From NCBI GenBank assembly GCA_040222455.1, contig JAVKDD010000027.1, forward strand, positions 598,482-662,481: 64,000 bases of DNA. Reading direction: 5' to 3'. Within the stretch, counting starts at the first letter, position 1, and every line of letters starts with the position of its first letter. Under the pieces are notes generated by a model that did no database searches, was not told where the DNA came from, and saw nothing but the letters and a program-made list of their open reading frames with translations. This DNA comes from RHLJ01 sp040222455 (GTDB lineage: Bacteria > Bacteroidota > Rhodothermia > Balneolales > Balneolaceae). Below, one piece after another: positions 16,837 through 25,451 of this stretch. A program made the translations under genes and the position numbers.

Positions 16837-17988
16837 ATGATCTATATCCTCTATTTTGCTTTATTTTATTTAATCGGCACTTCTGCCGTATTAATTAGGA
16901 ATTTGTTTGAGTTAAAAGCTCTTAAGGATATACCAAATAAAAAAGCTTCTTCAACTCCACTTGTAAGTATTTGTATTCCGGCAAGAAATGAAGAAGAAGT
17001 TATCGAACGATGTATTACTAGTGTATTAAAACAAAATTATACCCAGTTTGAAGTTTTAGTCTTAGACGATAATTCTACTGATAAAACTTCAGAGATACTT
17101 TCCAAAATTGCTGGAATCGTAGCCAATTTAACGCACATTAAAGGTGCTTCTAAGCCTATCGATTGGTTAGGGAAGCCTTGGGCTTGCCATCAGCTTTCTG
17201 AAGTCTCTAATGGTGAAATATTGGTTTTTATTGATGCAGATGTTTGGCTTGAACCTGACGCAATATCTAATACTGTTTCGGCACTTGAGGCAAAAGATGC
17301 GATTACAGTTTGGCCTCAACAAAAAATGGAAGGCTTCTGGGAAAATATGATTATCCCGCTTGTATATTTTGCATTGTATACTTTGCTTCCAGCAAAATAT
17401 GTGGAACGTCCACCAAGATGGATGCCAAAATCTCTTCAACGTGTCTTTAATTCGAAGTTTGTAGCCGCTTGTGGACAGTTTTTTGCATTTACTAGCTTTG
17501 CTTATCGTAAAATAGACGGTCACCACAGCGTAAAAAATCAGGTTGTGGAAGATATAGTTCTTGCAAAAAATATTAAATCGAATGAATTGTCCTTACAAAT
17601 GCTACACGGAGTTGATTCGGTTTTTTGCAGAATGTATACCTCTCATTCAGAAATTTGGAGTGGCTTTAAAAAGAACTTTTTAACTGGCTTTGGTAATTTA
17701 TTTGCATTTATTTTTATGGGAGTGTTACATTTTTTAGTATTCCTAGTACCTATATATTCTCTCCTAATCGGTATTCTGAAAAGTGATCTATTTTTAATTT
17801 CACTCTCAGTAGGAGTCATTACATTAATATTTATACAAAGATTTATTCTTTCATATCTATTTAAATGGAACTTTGGGTATGTGTTCTTACATCCTTTATC
17901 AGTTTTGTGGTTCCAGATTCTTGCTATTATTTCTGTTTTTAATATGTTATTTGGAATTAAGACAAGTTGGAAAGGTCGAGAGGTTTAA
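16837..17988 (+). CDS. family 2 glycosyltransferase with C-terminal membrane segments
   Basis: A 383-residue membrane-anchored glycosyltransferase. It begins with a hydrophobic helix (about 1-22). The GT-A domain follows: VSICIPARNEEEVIERCITS (about 44-63), LDDNSTDKT, and the metal-binding FIDADVW near residue 131. The C-terminal third (about 280-375) has three hydrophobic helices. Layout and divergence from the CrtC-like gene recall the CruC type that glycosylates hydroxylated carotenoids in green sulfur bacteria, but other lipid acceptors are possible. It shares a 61-bp divergent promoter region with the hydratase gene. Confidence 0.82.
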   Translation: MIYILYFALFYLIGTSAVLIRNLFELKALKDIPNKKASSTPLVSICIPARNEEEVIERCITSVLKQNYTQFEVLVLDDNSTDKTSEILSKIAGIVANLTHIKGASKPIDWLGKPWACHQLSEVSNGEILVFIDADVWLEPDAISNTVSALEAKDAITVWPQQKMEGFWENMIIPLVYFALYTLLPAKYVERPPRWMPKSLQRVFNSKFVAACGQFFAFTSFAYRKIDGHHSVKNQVVEDIVLAKNIKSNELSLQMLHGVDSVFCRMYTSHSEIWSGFKKNFLTGFGNLFAFIFMGVLHFLVFLVPIYSLLIGILKSDLFLISLSVGVITLIFIQRFILSYLFKWNFGYVFLHPLSVLWFQILAIISVFNMLFGIKTSWKGREV

Positions 17989-18050
17989 AATCTTTTAAAA
18001 TTGGCCGATCATAGTTTCATTTTGTTGTTCAGTTAAACATATTGAGTCTA

Positions 18051-18968
18051 ATGAAAATATTGATCGAGAAATATCTGAAATACCTTCAGGTCGAACGTAA
18101 TTCCTCCCCTCACACCGTTATTTCATATAGAAATGATTTAAACTCTTTTCTCGTATTTTGTTCAACACATTTAGAAATTCCTGAAGAAAATGTTGATGTT
18201 AAATCAATTACGAGACTTACCATTCGACTTTGGTTGGGGGAACTTTCAGAAGAAGGATTAGCAAAAAGTTCTATTGCTCGTAAAGTTGCTGCCTTGAGAT
18301 CTTTTTTTAAATATGCATTTAAACGTGGATATCTTTCAAAAAATCCAGCGCATCTTCTCATTGTTCCAAAAAAAGATAAAAATCTACCGAAAACGGCTAC
18401 AAAAGAAGATCTGGTAAGAATGCTTGAGAATGTAAACACAGATAATACTCGTGGACTTCAGGATCGTGCAATTTTAGAAGTATTTTATGGAACAGGAATT
18501 CGAGTAAGTGAGTTAGTAGGATTAAATCTAACAGATCTTGATTTAAGATCTGGGCAAATTAATGTTACAGGAAAAGGAAATAAGGAACGGATTGTACCAT
18601 TAGGAAAACCTGCTCAAGATGTTTTGAATAAATTCGTAAAAAAAAGAGTTGAGTTATATGGCTCCAGAACTGATTCAGATGCTCGTAAAGCACTTTTTTT
18701 AGGGGCAAATGGCCAAAGAGCATATGTAAGAGCAATACGCTATATGGTTGAAAAATATTTAAGTAAAGAAAGTGAAGTTACTCAAAAAAGTCCGCATGTC
18801 TTGCGCCATAGTTTTGCAACGCATATGTTGAACAATGGAGCTGATATCAGATTAATAAAAGAATTTTTAGGGCATGCTAATTTAGCAGCCACCCAGGTTT
18901 ATACGCATACCAGTGTCGAAAGACTAAAAAGCGTATACGAACAAGCACATCCGAGAGCAAAAACATAA
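18051..18968 (+). CDS. xerC: site-specific tyrosine recombinase XerC/XerD
   Basis: About 305 residues. The N-terminal SAM-like core-binding domain begins YLKYLQVERNSSPHTVISYR. The C-terminal catalytic domain has the full R-K-H-R-H-Y set: GTGIRVSELVGL (Arg I), VTGKGNKERIVPL (Lys), HVLRHSFATHML (His/Arg II), LGHANLAATQVYTH (His III and the Tyr nucleophile). Xer proteins resolve chromosome dimers at dif. Length and motifs fit a housekeeping Xer rather than an integron integrase, and it lacks the extra IntI patch. ATG 18051 is preferred over TTG 18042. It is 15 bp upstream of the hibernation factor gene. Confidence 0.92.
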   Translation: MKILIEKYLKYLQVERNSSPHTVISYRNDLNSFLVFCSTHLEIPEENVDVKSITRLTIRLWLGELSEEGLAKSSIARKVAALRSFFKYAFKRGYLSKNPAHLLIVPKKDKNLPKTATKEDLVRMLENVNTDNTRGLQDRAILEVFYGTGIRVSELVGLNLTDLDLRSGQINVTGKGNKERIVPLGKPAQDVLNKFVKKRVELYGSRTDSDARKALFLGANGQRAYVRAIRYMVEKYLSKESEVTQKSPHVLRHSFATHMLNNGADIRLIKEFLGHANLAATQVYTHTSVERLKSVYEQAHPRAKT

Positions 18969-18983
18969 AAAAAGGAATAATTT

Positions 18984-19283
18984 ATGAATATCAGATTTAC
19001 AGCACGCCATTTTGATGCAAGCACTAGTCTTAAAAACTACAGCGAAGATGCTGTGACCAAACTAGAGCAATTTTATGATCGAATCGTAAGTTGCAGTATT
19101 GTTTTGGAGCCCTCAGCTGATAATGAAAACCCTCAAAAGGCTGAATTAATAGTTCAAGTGCCTAACAAGGTATTAAAAGCGACAGAAAAAGCTCCTAAAT
19201 ATGAGCAAGCAGTGTTAGCTGCCGTTGATAATTTATCTCGCCAGTTAAAGAGATATAAAGAAAAGAAATTTATAACGCACTAA
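18984..19283 (+). CDS. hpf: ribosome hibernation promoting factor (short HPF/YfiA family)
   Basis: A 99-residue HPF/RaiA protein. It has the family beta-alpha-beta layout with MNIRFTARHFDASTSLKNYS at the start, KLEQFYDRI, and the C-terminal basic helix AVLAAVDNLSRQLKRYKEKK. The protein binds the 30S decoding region to inactivate ribosomes in stationary phase. The long C-terminal dimerisation domain of long-form HPF is absent. It lies between xerC (15 bp) and hprK (4 bp) in a likely operon. Confidence 0.92.
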   Translation: MNIRFTARHFDASTSLKNYSEDAVTKLEQFYDRIVSCSIVLEPSADNENPQKAELIVQVPNKVLKATEKAPKYEQAVLAAVDNLSRQLKRYKEKKFITH

Positions 19284-19287
19284 TACA

Positions 19288-20319
19288 ATGCCGTTTACTC
19301 CGCAACCTGCCATACCTATAAAAGATAAAATATCTGTCAGCTATCTTGTAGAACGATTGCAAGAACGAGTTCATATAAACTTAGTTGCTTGCGCTGCAGG
19401 TGATTGCGGAGATCATCGTTATGTTAAAGAAGCTGATTTAACCCGTCCCGGCTTAGCGTTAGCTGGATATATCGAACTGTTTACTTATCAACGTATTCAG
19501 GTAATTGGAAATACCGAAAGTCAGTTTTTAGAAAACATCTCAAAAGATGAACAGATAAAAGCTTTTAAAAATCTTACTGAATTTCAAATACCAGTAATTT
19601 TTTTAACCGACGGAAATGTATTACCTGACTACTTACTTGAGTTAGCAGAAGAAGTTGGAATTCCAATTTACTCCACTCCTTTTGAGACAACACGGTTCAT
19701 GTATTTACTCAGGGATTTCTTAGACGACCAATTTGCCTTACAAACTATGGTTCATGGCGCAATGGTTGATGTTTATGGTATTGGTATACTTATTGTTGGG
19801 AAATCTGGTATCGGAAAAAGTGAAGTTGCCTTAGATTTAGTTGAACGCGGTCATCGTTTAGTAGCTGATGACGTAGTGATGCTTACTAAGAAAAGTAGCG
19901 TACTTATGGCTTCTGCCACTCAAATGAGTAAACATTTTATGGAAATCAGAGGTCTTGGTATTATTGATGTAATGTCGATGTTTGGTATTCGATCTATTCG
20001 ATACCAAAAGCGATTGGAAGTGGTGATGGAGCTCACCCTTTGGGATGATACTGCAGATGTAAACCGTACGGGTCTTGATCATGATACACTTGAAATTTTA
20101 GATATTGAAATACCTTATATCAAACTCCCAATCACTCCTGGAAAAAACATAACTGTAATTGCAGAAGTAATTGCTATGAATCACCTTTTAAAGCATTATG
20201 GATATGATCCTGCAGTTGAATTTCAAGCACGAATTCAGTCAAGTATTGCAGAGAAAACCAGAGGCATTGACTCTGGACTTCAGCGTGCAATCGAATATTT
20301 TGAAGGAGATATGGAGTAA
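19288..20319 (+). CDS. hprK: HPr kinase/phosphorylase
   Basis: A 343-residue HprK. The N-terminal Mur-like domain runs to about residue 135. The kinase domain has P-loop VGKSGIGKSEVALDLVERGH (about 170-189) and LVADDVV. The HprK signature MEIRGLGIIDVMSMFG (about 219-234) precedes ITPGKNITVIAEVIAMNHLL. HprK phosphorylates a serine on HPr or HPr-like proteins to control carbon metabolism. No HPr or PTS gene is in this window, so the partner is unknown, as in many Bacteroidota-related genomes. It follows the HPF gene by 4 bp, which suggests coupled expression. Confidence 0.92.
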   Translation: MPFTPQPAIPIKDKISVSYLVERLQERVHINLVACAAGDCGDHRYVKEADLTRPGLALAGYIELFTYQRIQVIGNTESQFLENISKDEQIKAFKNLTEFQIPVIFLTDGNVLPDYLLELAEEVGIPIYSTPFETTRFMYLLRDFLDDQFALQTMVHGAMVDVYGIGILIVGKSGIGKSEVALDLVERGHRLVADDVVMLTKKSSVLMASATQMSKHFMEIRGLGIIDVMSMFGIRSIRYQKRLEVVMELTLWDDTADVNRTGLDHDTLEILDIEIPYIKLPITPGKNITVIAEVIAMNHLLKHYGYDPAVEFQARIQSSIAEKTRGIDSGLQRAIEYFEGDME

Positions 20320-20394
20320 CATTAGAGTTTTTAGTGACTCTTTGAAGAACACCTTGGAGTTATTAACTTTACCCTGCTCAAAAATAACTAACCA

Positions 20395-21369
20395 ATGCTT
20401 TTAAAAAATCATTTTTACTACGACGAAGCTAAGTGCGAGTTCATTCCTATCACATATAATAGAAAAGAACAAGTAGTATATAATTTAGCAATTTGGATTT
20501 TATCAGGAGTGGTATTTGCAGGAATTGGAATTATTCTACTGTCTTCCAGAATTGGATCTCCAGCTGAACTAGCACTTCAAGCAGAAAATAAAGCATTATA
20601 TGCTCAACTTGAAGAAACTAAGAATTCTTTAGTGTATTTAGATAGTCAACTTGAGGATATTGCGACTAGAGATAACGAAGTTTATCGTTCTATTTTAGGA
20701 TTAAATGAGATATCTGCTGATGAAAGACTGGCTGGAATAGGTGGTACCGATCCATATGAAGACTTTGAAATCTTTGAAGAATCAACTGCAGAGCTGTTAA
20801 AATGGACTGCTTCTAAGGTTGATAATCTGGAACGGAAAATTGGAATCCAAAATCTCAGCTTTGAAGAAATCAAAAATCAATACAATAATAACAAAGAAAA
20901 ATTAACGCATATCCCTGCAATTAAACCTGGGAGTGGTATTTTTCTAAGTGGATTTGGACTACGCTATCATCCCATTTTACAGTATAGTCGTCCACATAAT
21001 GGTGTTGATTTTAGAGCTGATATAGGTTCTCCAGTTTATGCTACTGGTGATGGAAAAATAAAATTTGCCGGAAGAAAAGGTAACCTCGGAAAAGTAGTTG
21101 TTATCGATCATGGCTTTGGTTTCGAAACATTGTATGCTCATTTATCTACGTTTGGAAATGGTATAAAGTCTGGTGCAACCGTAAAACGTGGTGAAGAAAT
21201 TGCAAAATCTGGAAATACAGGCTTAGTAGAAGGTCCTCATTTACATTACGAAGTGCATCTTAATAACCGGGCGGTTGATCCCCTTTTCTATTTGTTTGCA
21301 GATACTTCTCCTGAGGAATATATGATGTTTAAACAAATATCTGAGACCAACTCAAATTCGCTCGACTAA
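20395..21369 (+). CDS. M23-family zinc metallopeptidase (LytM-type) with membrane anchor
   Basis: A 324-residue protein with a single transmembrane helix near residues 30-50 and a coiled coil at about 60-90 (ELALQAENKALYAQLEETKN). The C-terminal peptidase_M23 domain has LRYHPILQYSRPHNGVDFRA (H192, H200, D204 region) and GPHLHYEVH (HxH at about 282-284), the complete zinc and catalytic set. Such enzymes cut peptidoglycan cross-links or activate amidases in the periplasm. It ends at a strong terminator (21374). Confidence 0.9.
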   Translation: MLLKNHFYYDEAKCEFIPITYNRKEQVVYNLAIWILSGVVFAGIGIILLSSRIGSPAELALQAENKALYAQLEETKNSLVYLDSQLEDIATRDNEVYRSILGLNEISADERLAGIGGTDPYEDFEIFEESTAELLKWTASKVDNLERKIGIQNLSFEEIKNQYNNNKEKLTHIPAIKPGSGIFLSGFGLRYHPILQYSRPHNGVDFRADIGSPVYATGDGKIKFAGRKGNLGKVVVIDHGFGFETLYAHLSTFGNGIKSGATVKRGEEIAKSGNTGLVEGPHLHYEVHLNNRAVDPLFYLFADTSPEEYMMFKQISETNSNSLD

Positions 21370-21373
21370 TTTC

Positions 21374-21398
21374 AAACCCCAAATTCTGGGGTTTTTTT
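21374..21398 (+). terminator. Rho-independent terminator
   Basis: Stem AAACCCCA / TGGGGTTT with a 5-base loop (AATTC), followed by a run of T. It begins 4 bp after the M23 peptidase stop codon and closes the xerC-hpf-hprK-peptidase transcription unit. Confidence 0.85.
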
Positions 21399-21468
21399 AT
21401 ATAAATTAATTTTAAACTTCCCTCCTCTTATTTTTTTCTTAAGCCTGATTTAAATACCATAACAACTT

Positions 21469-22833
21469 ATGAAACGATTCATCATTTTTGCTATTCTCAC
21501 TTTTTTTAATGCATCTCTTTTTGCTCAATCAATTTCTTCTACTTTTCAAAATGAAGCTGAAATTCTTATTAAAGCTTCAGTAAATGATGAAATTGGCTTT
21601 GAACGCCTTACCTACATGGGAGATATGTTTGGTCCACGATTCAGTGGCTCTGAAAATCTTGAAAATGCCATTGATTGGATAGTCGAAGAAATGAAAAAAG
21701 ATGGATTTAATAATGTATGGACACAACCAGTAAAAGTACCTCATTGGGTTCGAGGAGAGGAATCTGCCACCTTAAATATTCCCATTGAAATGAACCTTCC
21801 AATGTTAGGTTTAGGCGGTAGTATTGGAACTCCAATAGAAGGAATTACTGGGGAAGTGATTGTTGTAAAAAGCTTCGAAGAATTGGAAAAACGAAGTAAT
21901 GAAGTAAATGGAAAAATCGTTTTATTTAACGCAAAATTTACAACCTATGGTCAGACGGTAGGGTACCGAGTAAACGGGGCATCTGAAGCAGCCAAACATG
22001 GCGCAATTGCAAGTTTAATAGCATCTGTTGCCTCCTACTCAATGCAAACCCCACATACTGGAGTAATGAGGTATGAAGAAAATATCCCAAAAATTCCGAA
22101 TGCCGCAATTACAGTTGAAGATGCTCTTTTAATGCAACGCTTAAGTGATCGAGGTGAAAAGCTTGAAGTAACTTTAAAAATGGAAGCAAAAACTCTACCC
22201 GATGCAGATTCAAGAAATATTATAGCTGAAATTAAAGGATCAGAATTTCCGGATGAAATTATTGTTCTTGGCGGACATATTGATTCTTGGGACGTTGGAA
22301 CTGGTATGATGGATGACGGTGGTGGAAGTGTTGCTGCCTGGCAAGCTTTAAAACTTATTAAAGAACTTGGGCTTTCTCCAAAAAGAACAATTAGAGTAGT
22401 ACTATGGACGAACGAAGAAAATGGATTAGCTGGAGCAAATGAATATAAACGTTGGGCAGAAGAAGAAGAAAACTCTATTGAAAACCACGTTTTAGCAATG
22501 GAGTCAGATGCTGGGGTATTTGATCCTTCGGGATTTGGTTTTAGTGGAAGTGATGAAGCTTTTGAAATTCTAAGTGAAATTGGTACTACTCTTTTTGAAA
22601 TTGAATCTGGAGTTGTAACAAAAGGTGGTGGCGGAGCAGATATTGGACCTTTAATGAGAGTTGGCGTTCCTGGAATGGGGCTTAATGTTGATGGTGAAAA
22701 GTATTTCTGGTACCATCATACAAATGCAGATACAATTGATAAACTAAATATTGATGACTTTAACGAATGTGTAGCTACCATGGCAGTATTTGCATATGGA
22801 GTAGCTGCGTTAGATGAGAAGTTACCTAGATAG
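21469..22833 (+). CDS. exported M28-family zinc peptidase with PA domain (carboxypeptidase Q-like)
   Basis: A 454-residue exported protein (signal peptide MKRFIIFAILTFFNASLFAQ). A protease-associated (PA) insert covers about residues 120-230. The M28 core has GGHIDSWDVGTGMMDDGGG (first metal His/Asp and bridging Asp), WTNEENGLAGANEY (catalytic Glu-Glu), MESDAG and a late YHHTNADTIDKL metal His. This fits the PGCP/carboxypeptidase Q group that releases amino acids from short peptides. It stands alone between a terminator and the convergent trmH gene. Confidence 0.9.
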   Translation: MKRFIIFAILTFFNASLFAQSISSTFQNEAEILIKASVNDEIGFERLTYMGDMFGPRFSGSENLENAIDWIVEEMKKDGFNNVWTQPVKVPHWVRGEESATLNIPIEMNLPMLGLGGSIGTPIEGITGEVIVVKSFEELEKRSNEVNGKIVLFNAKFTTYGQTVGYRVNGASEAAKHGAIASLIASVASYSMQTPHTGVMRYEENIPKIPNAAITVEDALLMQRLSDRGEKLEVTLKMEAKTLPDADSRNIIAEIKGSEFPDEIIVLGGHIDSWDVGTGMMDDGGGSVAAWQALKLIKELGLSPKRTIRVVLWTNEENGLAGANEYKRWAEEEENSIENHVLAMESDAGVFDPSGFGFSGSDEAFEILSEIGTTLFEIESGVVTKGGGGADIGPLMRVGVPGMGLNVDGEKYFWYHHTNADTIDKLNIDDFNECVATMAVFAYGVAALDEKLPR

Positions 22834-22879
22834 TAAATCTATGAACTTCTAGACACAAATTTATTAAGTGTCGTATTAA

Positions 22880-23566
22880 CTACACTTTCTTTTCCATAAG
22901 GAATTTTTCTATCAAATTATCTGATGCTTTAATAGTTTGCTTAAGCCATTTTAGCTTTAACCTAGTTTGATATTCATCATCTAACTGCCATTCTATTTCA
23001 CTTTTTTCAAGTCTTGTTCTTAAATCGTATAAACAGACTGCAGCACTCACTGAAATATTGAAACTTTCACTAAAACCATACATTGGTATTTTTACAAAAC
23101 CGTCTGCATATTCCTTTACGCCATCGCTTATCCCTCTTCTTTCTGTACCAAACACTAATGCTGTTTTATGATTCAGAGAAATTTCATTCAAGTTTTGATC
23201 TTGTTCATGTGGAGTTGTAGCTAATACAGTATAGCCCTCAGCTTTTAATCGATCAAAGCAAAGTTTAATGTTATCGTTAGAGGGTTCATTATATCGATTT
23301 AAAGTTAACCAGTTATGAGAACCCATCGAAACCTGTTTATCGGAATCAAATTCCGTATTGTTTTCAATGATGTGGATATCCTGAATCCCAAATCCATCAC
23401 AACTCCTTAATACCGCATTTGCATTATGGGGTTTATGTAAATCTTCCAATACTACCGTTATATGGTTTGTTCTATTGGCTAGTACTTTGTCAATAGTTTC
23501 CCATCTCGACTCTGTTGTGAAGTCTTTTAAATACTCAATAAGCTCATTTATGGTTTCTACATCCAT
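22880..23566 (-). CDS. trmH: tRNA (guanosine-18-2'-O)-methyltransferase TrmH
   Basis: A 228-residue SPOUT methyltransferase that methylates the 2'-OH of G18 in the tRNA D-loop. Motif 1 is DLHKPHNANAVLRSCDGFG (about 37-56), motif 2 is TALVFGTERRGIS, and motif 3 is IPMYGFSESFNISVSAAVCL, with the catalytic Arg and SFNVS-type knot. The C-terminal basic extension (LKLKWLKQTIKASDNLIEKF) is the TrmH tail. It lies downstream of the response regulator gene on the same strand, separated by a terminator. Confidence 0.92.
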   Translation of the reverse strand: MDVETINELIEYLKDFTTESRWETIDKVLANRTNHITVVLEDLHKPHNANAVLRSCDGFGIQDIHIIENNTEFDSDKQVSMGSHNWLTLNRYNEPSNDNIKLCFDRLKAEGYTVLATTPHEQDQNLNEISLNHKTALVFGTERRGISDGVKEYADGFVKIPMYGFSESFNISVSAAVCLYDLRTRLEKSEIEWQLDDEYQTRLKLKWLKQTIKASDNLIEKFLMEKKV

Positions 23567-23573
23567 TATAAAT

Positions 23574-23602
23574 AAAAAAGGCTATCTCAAGTGAGACAGC
23601 CT
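23574..23602 (-). terminator. Rho-independent terminator of the response regulator gene
   Basis: Read on the minus strand: GGCTGTCTC pairs with GAGATAGCC (one G-U) across a short loop and is followed by TTTTTT. It starts about 20 bp after the response-regulator stop codon and separates that gene from trmH. Confidence 0.8.
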
Positions 23603-23623
23603 GTAATACTAATTCTTTCAAGA

Positions 23624-24295
23624 TTATTCACAGCGAAAAGTAAATCCTTTTTTTCGGATAGTTTCGATATAGTCTACTTCAGAATATTCTCTAATTTTCT
23701 TTCTCAAATAACTGATGTAAACATTGATATAGTTGGTTTGAGTGTCAAAATGAATATCCCAAACTTTTTCAGCTAATTCTTCCTGAGTGATAATTTTATT
23801 CTTATTCTTTAAAAAGTATACAAGAAGATTGAATTCGTTATTAGTAAGCTGAACTTTCTCATTTTTTATTGAAAACTCTCTTTTCAGTAAATCTACCTTT
23901 AATTCCCCACAACTAAGATGTTGATCGGTTGCAGATTCGAATCGGCGTTGAATCGCCTCCATTCGAGCGATAAGTTCTTCAGTATTGAATGGTTTTGTTA
24001 AGTAATCGTCTGCTCCAACCTTTAGACATTTTACTTTCACATCAGTTTCTTGTTCACCAGAAAGGATAAGTACCGGAGTGGTAATATTTTTATCTCTAAT
24101 ATTCTTACAAACTTCGTAACCATCTCCATCTGGAAGGCCTAAGTCTAGAATTATCATATCAAAATCATTTTCCATTGCAGAACTTTCACCTGAAACTGCG
24201 GTATCTTCGGTATGTACAGTATTGCCATTATGTTCTAATACTGCTTTAACCAATGTGCGTACAGACGGGTCGTCTTCAACTACTAATATATTCAT
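23624..24295 (-). CDS. OmpR/PhoB-type response regulator
   Basis: A 223-residue two-domain regulator. The receiver domain has the acidic pocket ED (residues 7-9), phospho-acceptor Asp51 in IILDLGLPDGDGYE, Thr/Ser at SGE (79-81) and Lys101 in YLTKPF. The C-terminal winged helix (about 127-223) has LTNNEFNLLVYFLKN and YISYLRKKI. No histidine kinase gene is adjacent, so it is an orphan here; the soluble kinase at 26752 is the nearest candidate partner but is separated by two genes. Confidence 0.92.
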   Translation of the reverse strand: MNILVVEDDPSVRTLVKAVLEHNGNTVHTEDTAVSGESSAMENDFDMIILDLGLPDGDGYEVCKNIRDKNITTPVLILSGEQETDVKVKCLKVGADDYLTKPFNTEELIARMEAIQRRFESATDQHLSCGELKVDLLKREFSIKNEKVQLTNNEFNLLVYFLKNKNKIITQEELAEKVWDIHFDTQTNYINVYISYLRKKIREYSEVDYIETIRKKGFTFRCE

Positions 24296-24451
24296 TCGCT
24301 AAATCCTAAAACTTGCTGAGTTATTTGACTCAATCGTAAGCATTTATATGCTTCCAATCAATAGATCGATTAGAATAAATTAACAAACATTAGAGAATAT
24401 GAAAAACGAAATCTTACGCTATTCTCCTTATTGTGAATCGATTCGATAATA

Positions 24452-25303
24452 TCAGAAATCCAAACTTTGTAAAAAATTGAATGCATTCTCTAGATTCGAA
24501 AAAGGGTTATCTCTCCTTTCATCTTCAACAAAATAGTATTTATAACCAGAAATCTCTGCTTCCGTAAGTATTGTTTTAAAATCTACTATACCGGTTCCTA
24601 CGGTAGTTTGATTTAATTCCACATCAGAATCTTTGATGTGAAAAGCTGAAAACCTTCCCGGATATTTATTTAAAATTTCTAAAGGATCAACGCCTGCTTT
24701 TACTACCCAATAAAGATCAAGCTGAAAATCTACATTTTCTGGCTGTGTTACTTCCAATAAAATATCCAAAGGAATTTCACCATTTTCAGTAGGATAAAAC
24801 TCAAAATCATGGTTGTGATACGCGAAGCCAATACCAGCCTCTTTAAACTGTGCTCCAATGTTGTTAAGATTCTGAGCTACTGAAACATAATCTCCTCTTA
24901 ATTCTTCTGGTGTCCATGGTATAATAACATATTCCAAACCGGCTTTTTTTGCAGCGTCAATCATTATAGGAGCTTCCTCCGAAGTAAAATAATCGCTGTG
25001 GGTAGAAACTAATTTCATATCATATTTCTCTACAGCTTTCTTAAAATCTTCGGGAGGCATTCCATAAAGTAATCCATCGGTAGAAAGACCATACGATTCT
25101 ATATATTGAAACCCTATTTCAGAAAGCTTAGCTAAAGTAGAATCAAAGTTTTGAGCCAACTCATTTCTTACAGAATAAATTTGTACACCAACATTCTTTT
25201 TATTTTGGGTAGTCATTGGCTTTTGTTCTGAACATGCTAAGCCAAAAATTAACATGGATAGTAAAAGAGTTATACAGCTGGTAAAAGAGTGAAGATTTCC
25301 CAT
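24452..25303 (-). CDS. lipoprotein sugar phosphate isomerase/epimerase (xylose isomerase-like TIM barrel)
   Basis: A 283-residue exported lipoprotein: hydrophobic signal with lipobox FGLAC (Cys at about residue 24). An AP-endonuclease-2/xylose-isomerase-like TIM barrel follows. Visible pieces are GVQIYSVRNELAQNFDSTL, LKLVSTHSDYFT-like VSTHSDYF, FAYHNHDFEF (metal His), VDFQLDLYWVVKAGVDPLEI, FHIKDSD and a late VEDERRDNPF. The metal-binding Glu/Asp/His pattern is that of the family, which acts on sugars or inositols. The substrate is unknown. It is divergent from bioB. Confidence 0.88.
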   Translation of the reverse strand: MGNLHSFTSCITLLLSMLIFGLACSEQKPMTTQNKKNVGVQIYSVRNELAQNFDSTLAKLSEIGFQYIESYGLSTDGLLYGMPPEDFKKAVEKYDMKLVSTHSDYFTSEEAPIMIDAAKKAGLEYVIIPWTPEELRGDYVSVAQNLNNIGAQFKEAGIGFAYHNHDFEFYPTENGEIPLDILLEVTQPENVDFQLDLYWVVKAGVDPLEILNKYPGRFSAFHIKDSDVELNQTTVGTGIVDFKTILTEAEISGYKYYFVEDERRDNPFSNLENAFNFLQSLDF

Positions 25304-25451
25304 TTTAGATAACTAAGTAGTTTTTAGATTAAATATAAAAACTGAATATAGCGATTCTTTCTAAAGTTGCTAAAAGCATTCAATTCCACCATTGGGTTTT
25401 GAGTTTAATCCTCTTACTTTCAGGTAATAAATTAACCTAATCATCTGATCA

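Noticed and set aside
18051..18968. Idea that this recombinase is the integron integrase
   Set aside because: It has housekeeping Xer features, sits in a conserved xer-HPF-hprK context 38 kb from the array and has no attI nearby.
19288..20319. hprK as evidence of a PTS sugar system
   Set aside because: No HPr or EI/EII genes are in the window; HprK is kept in many genomes without a PTS.
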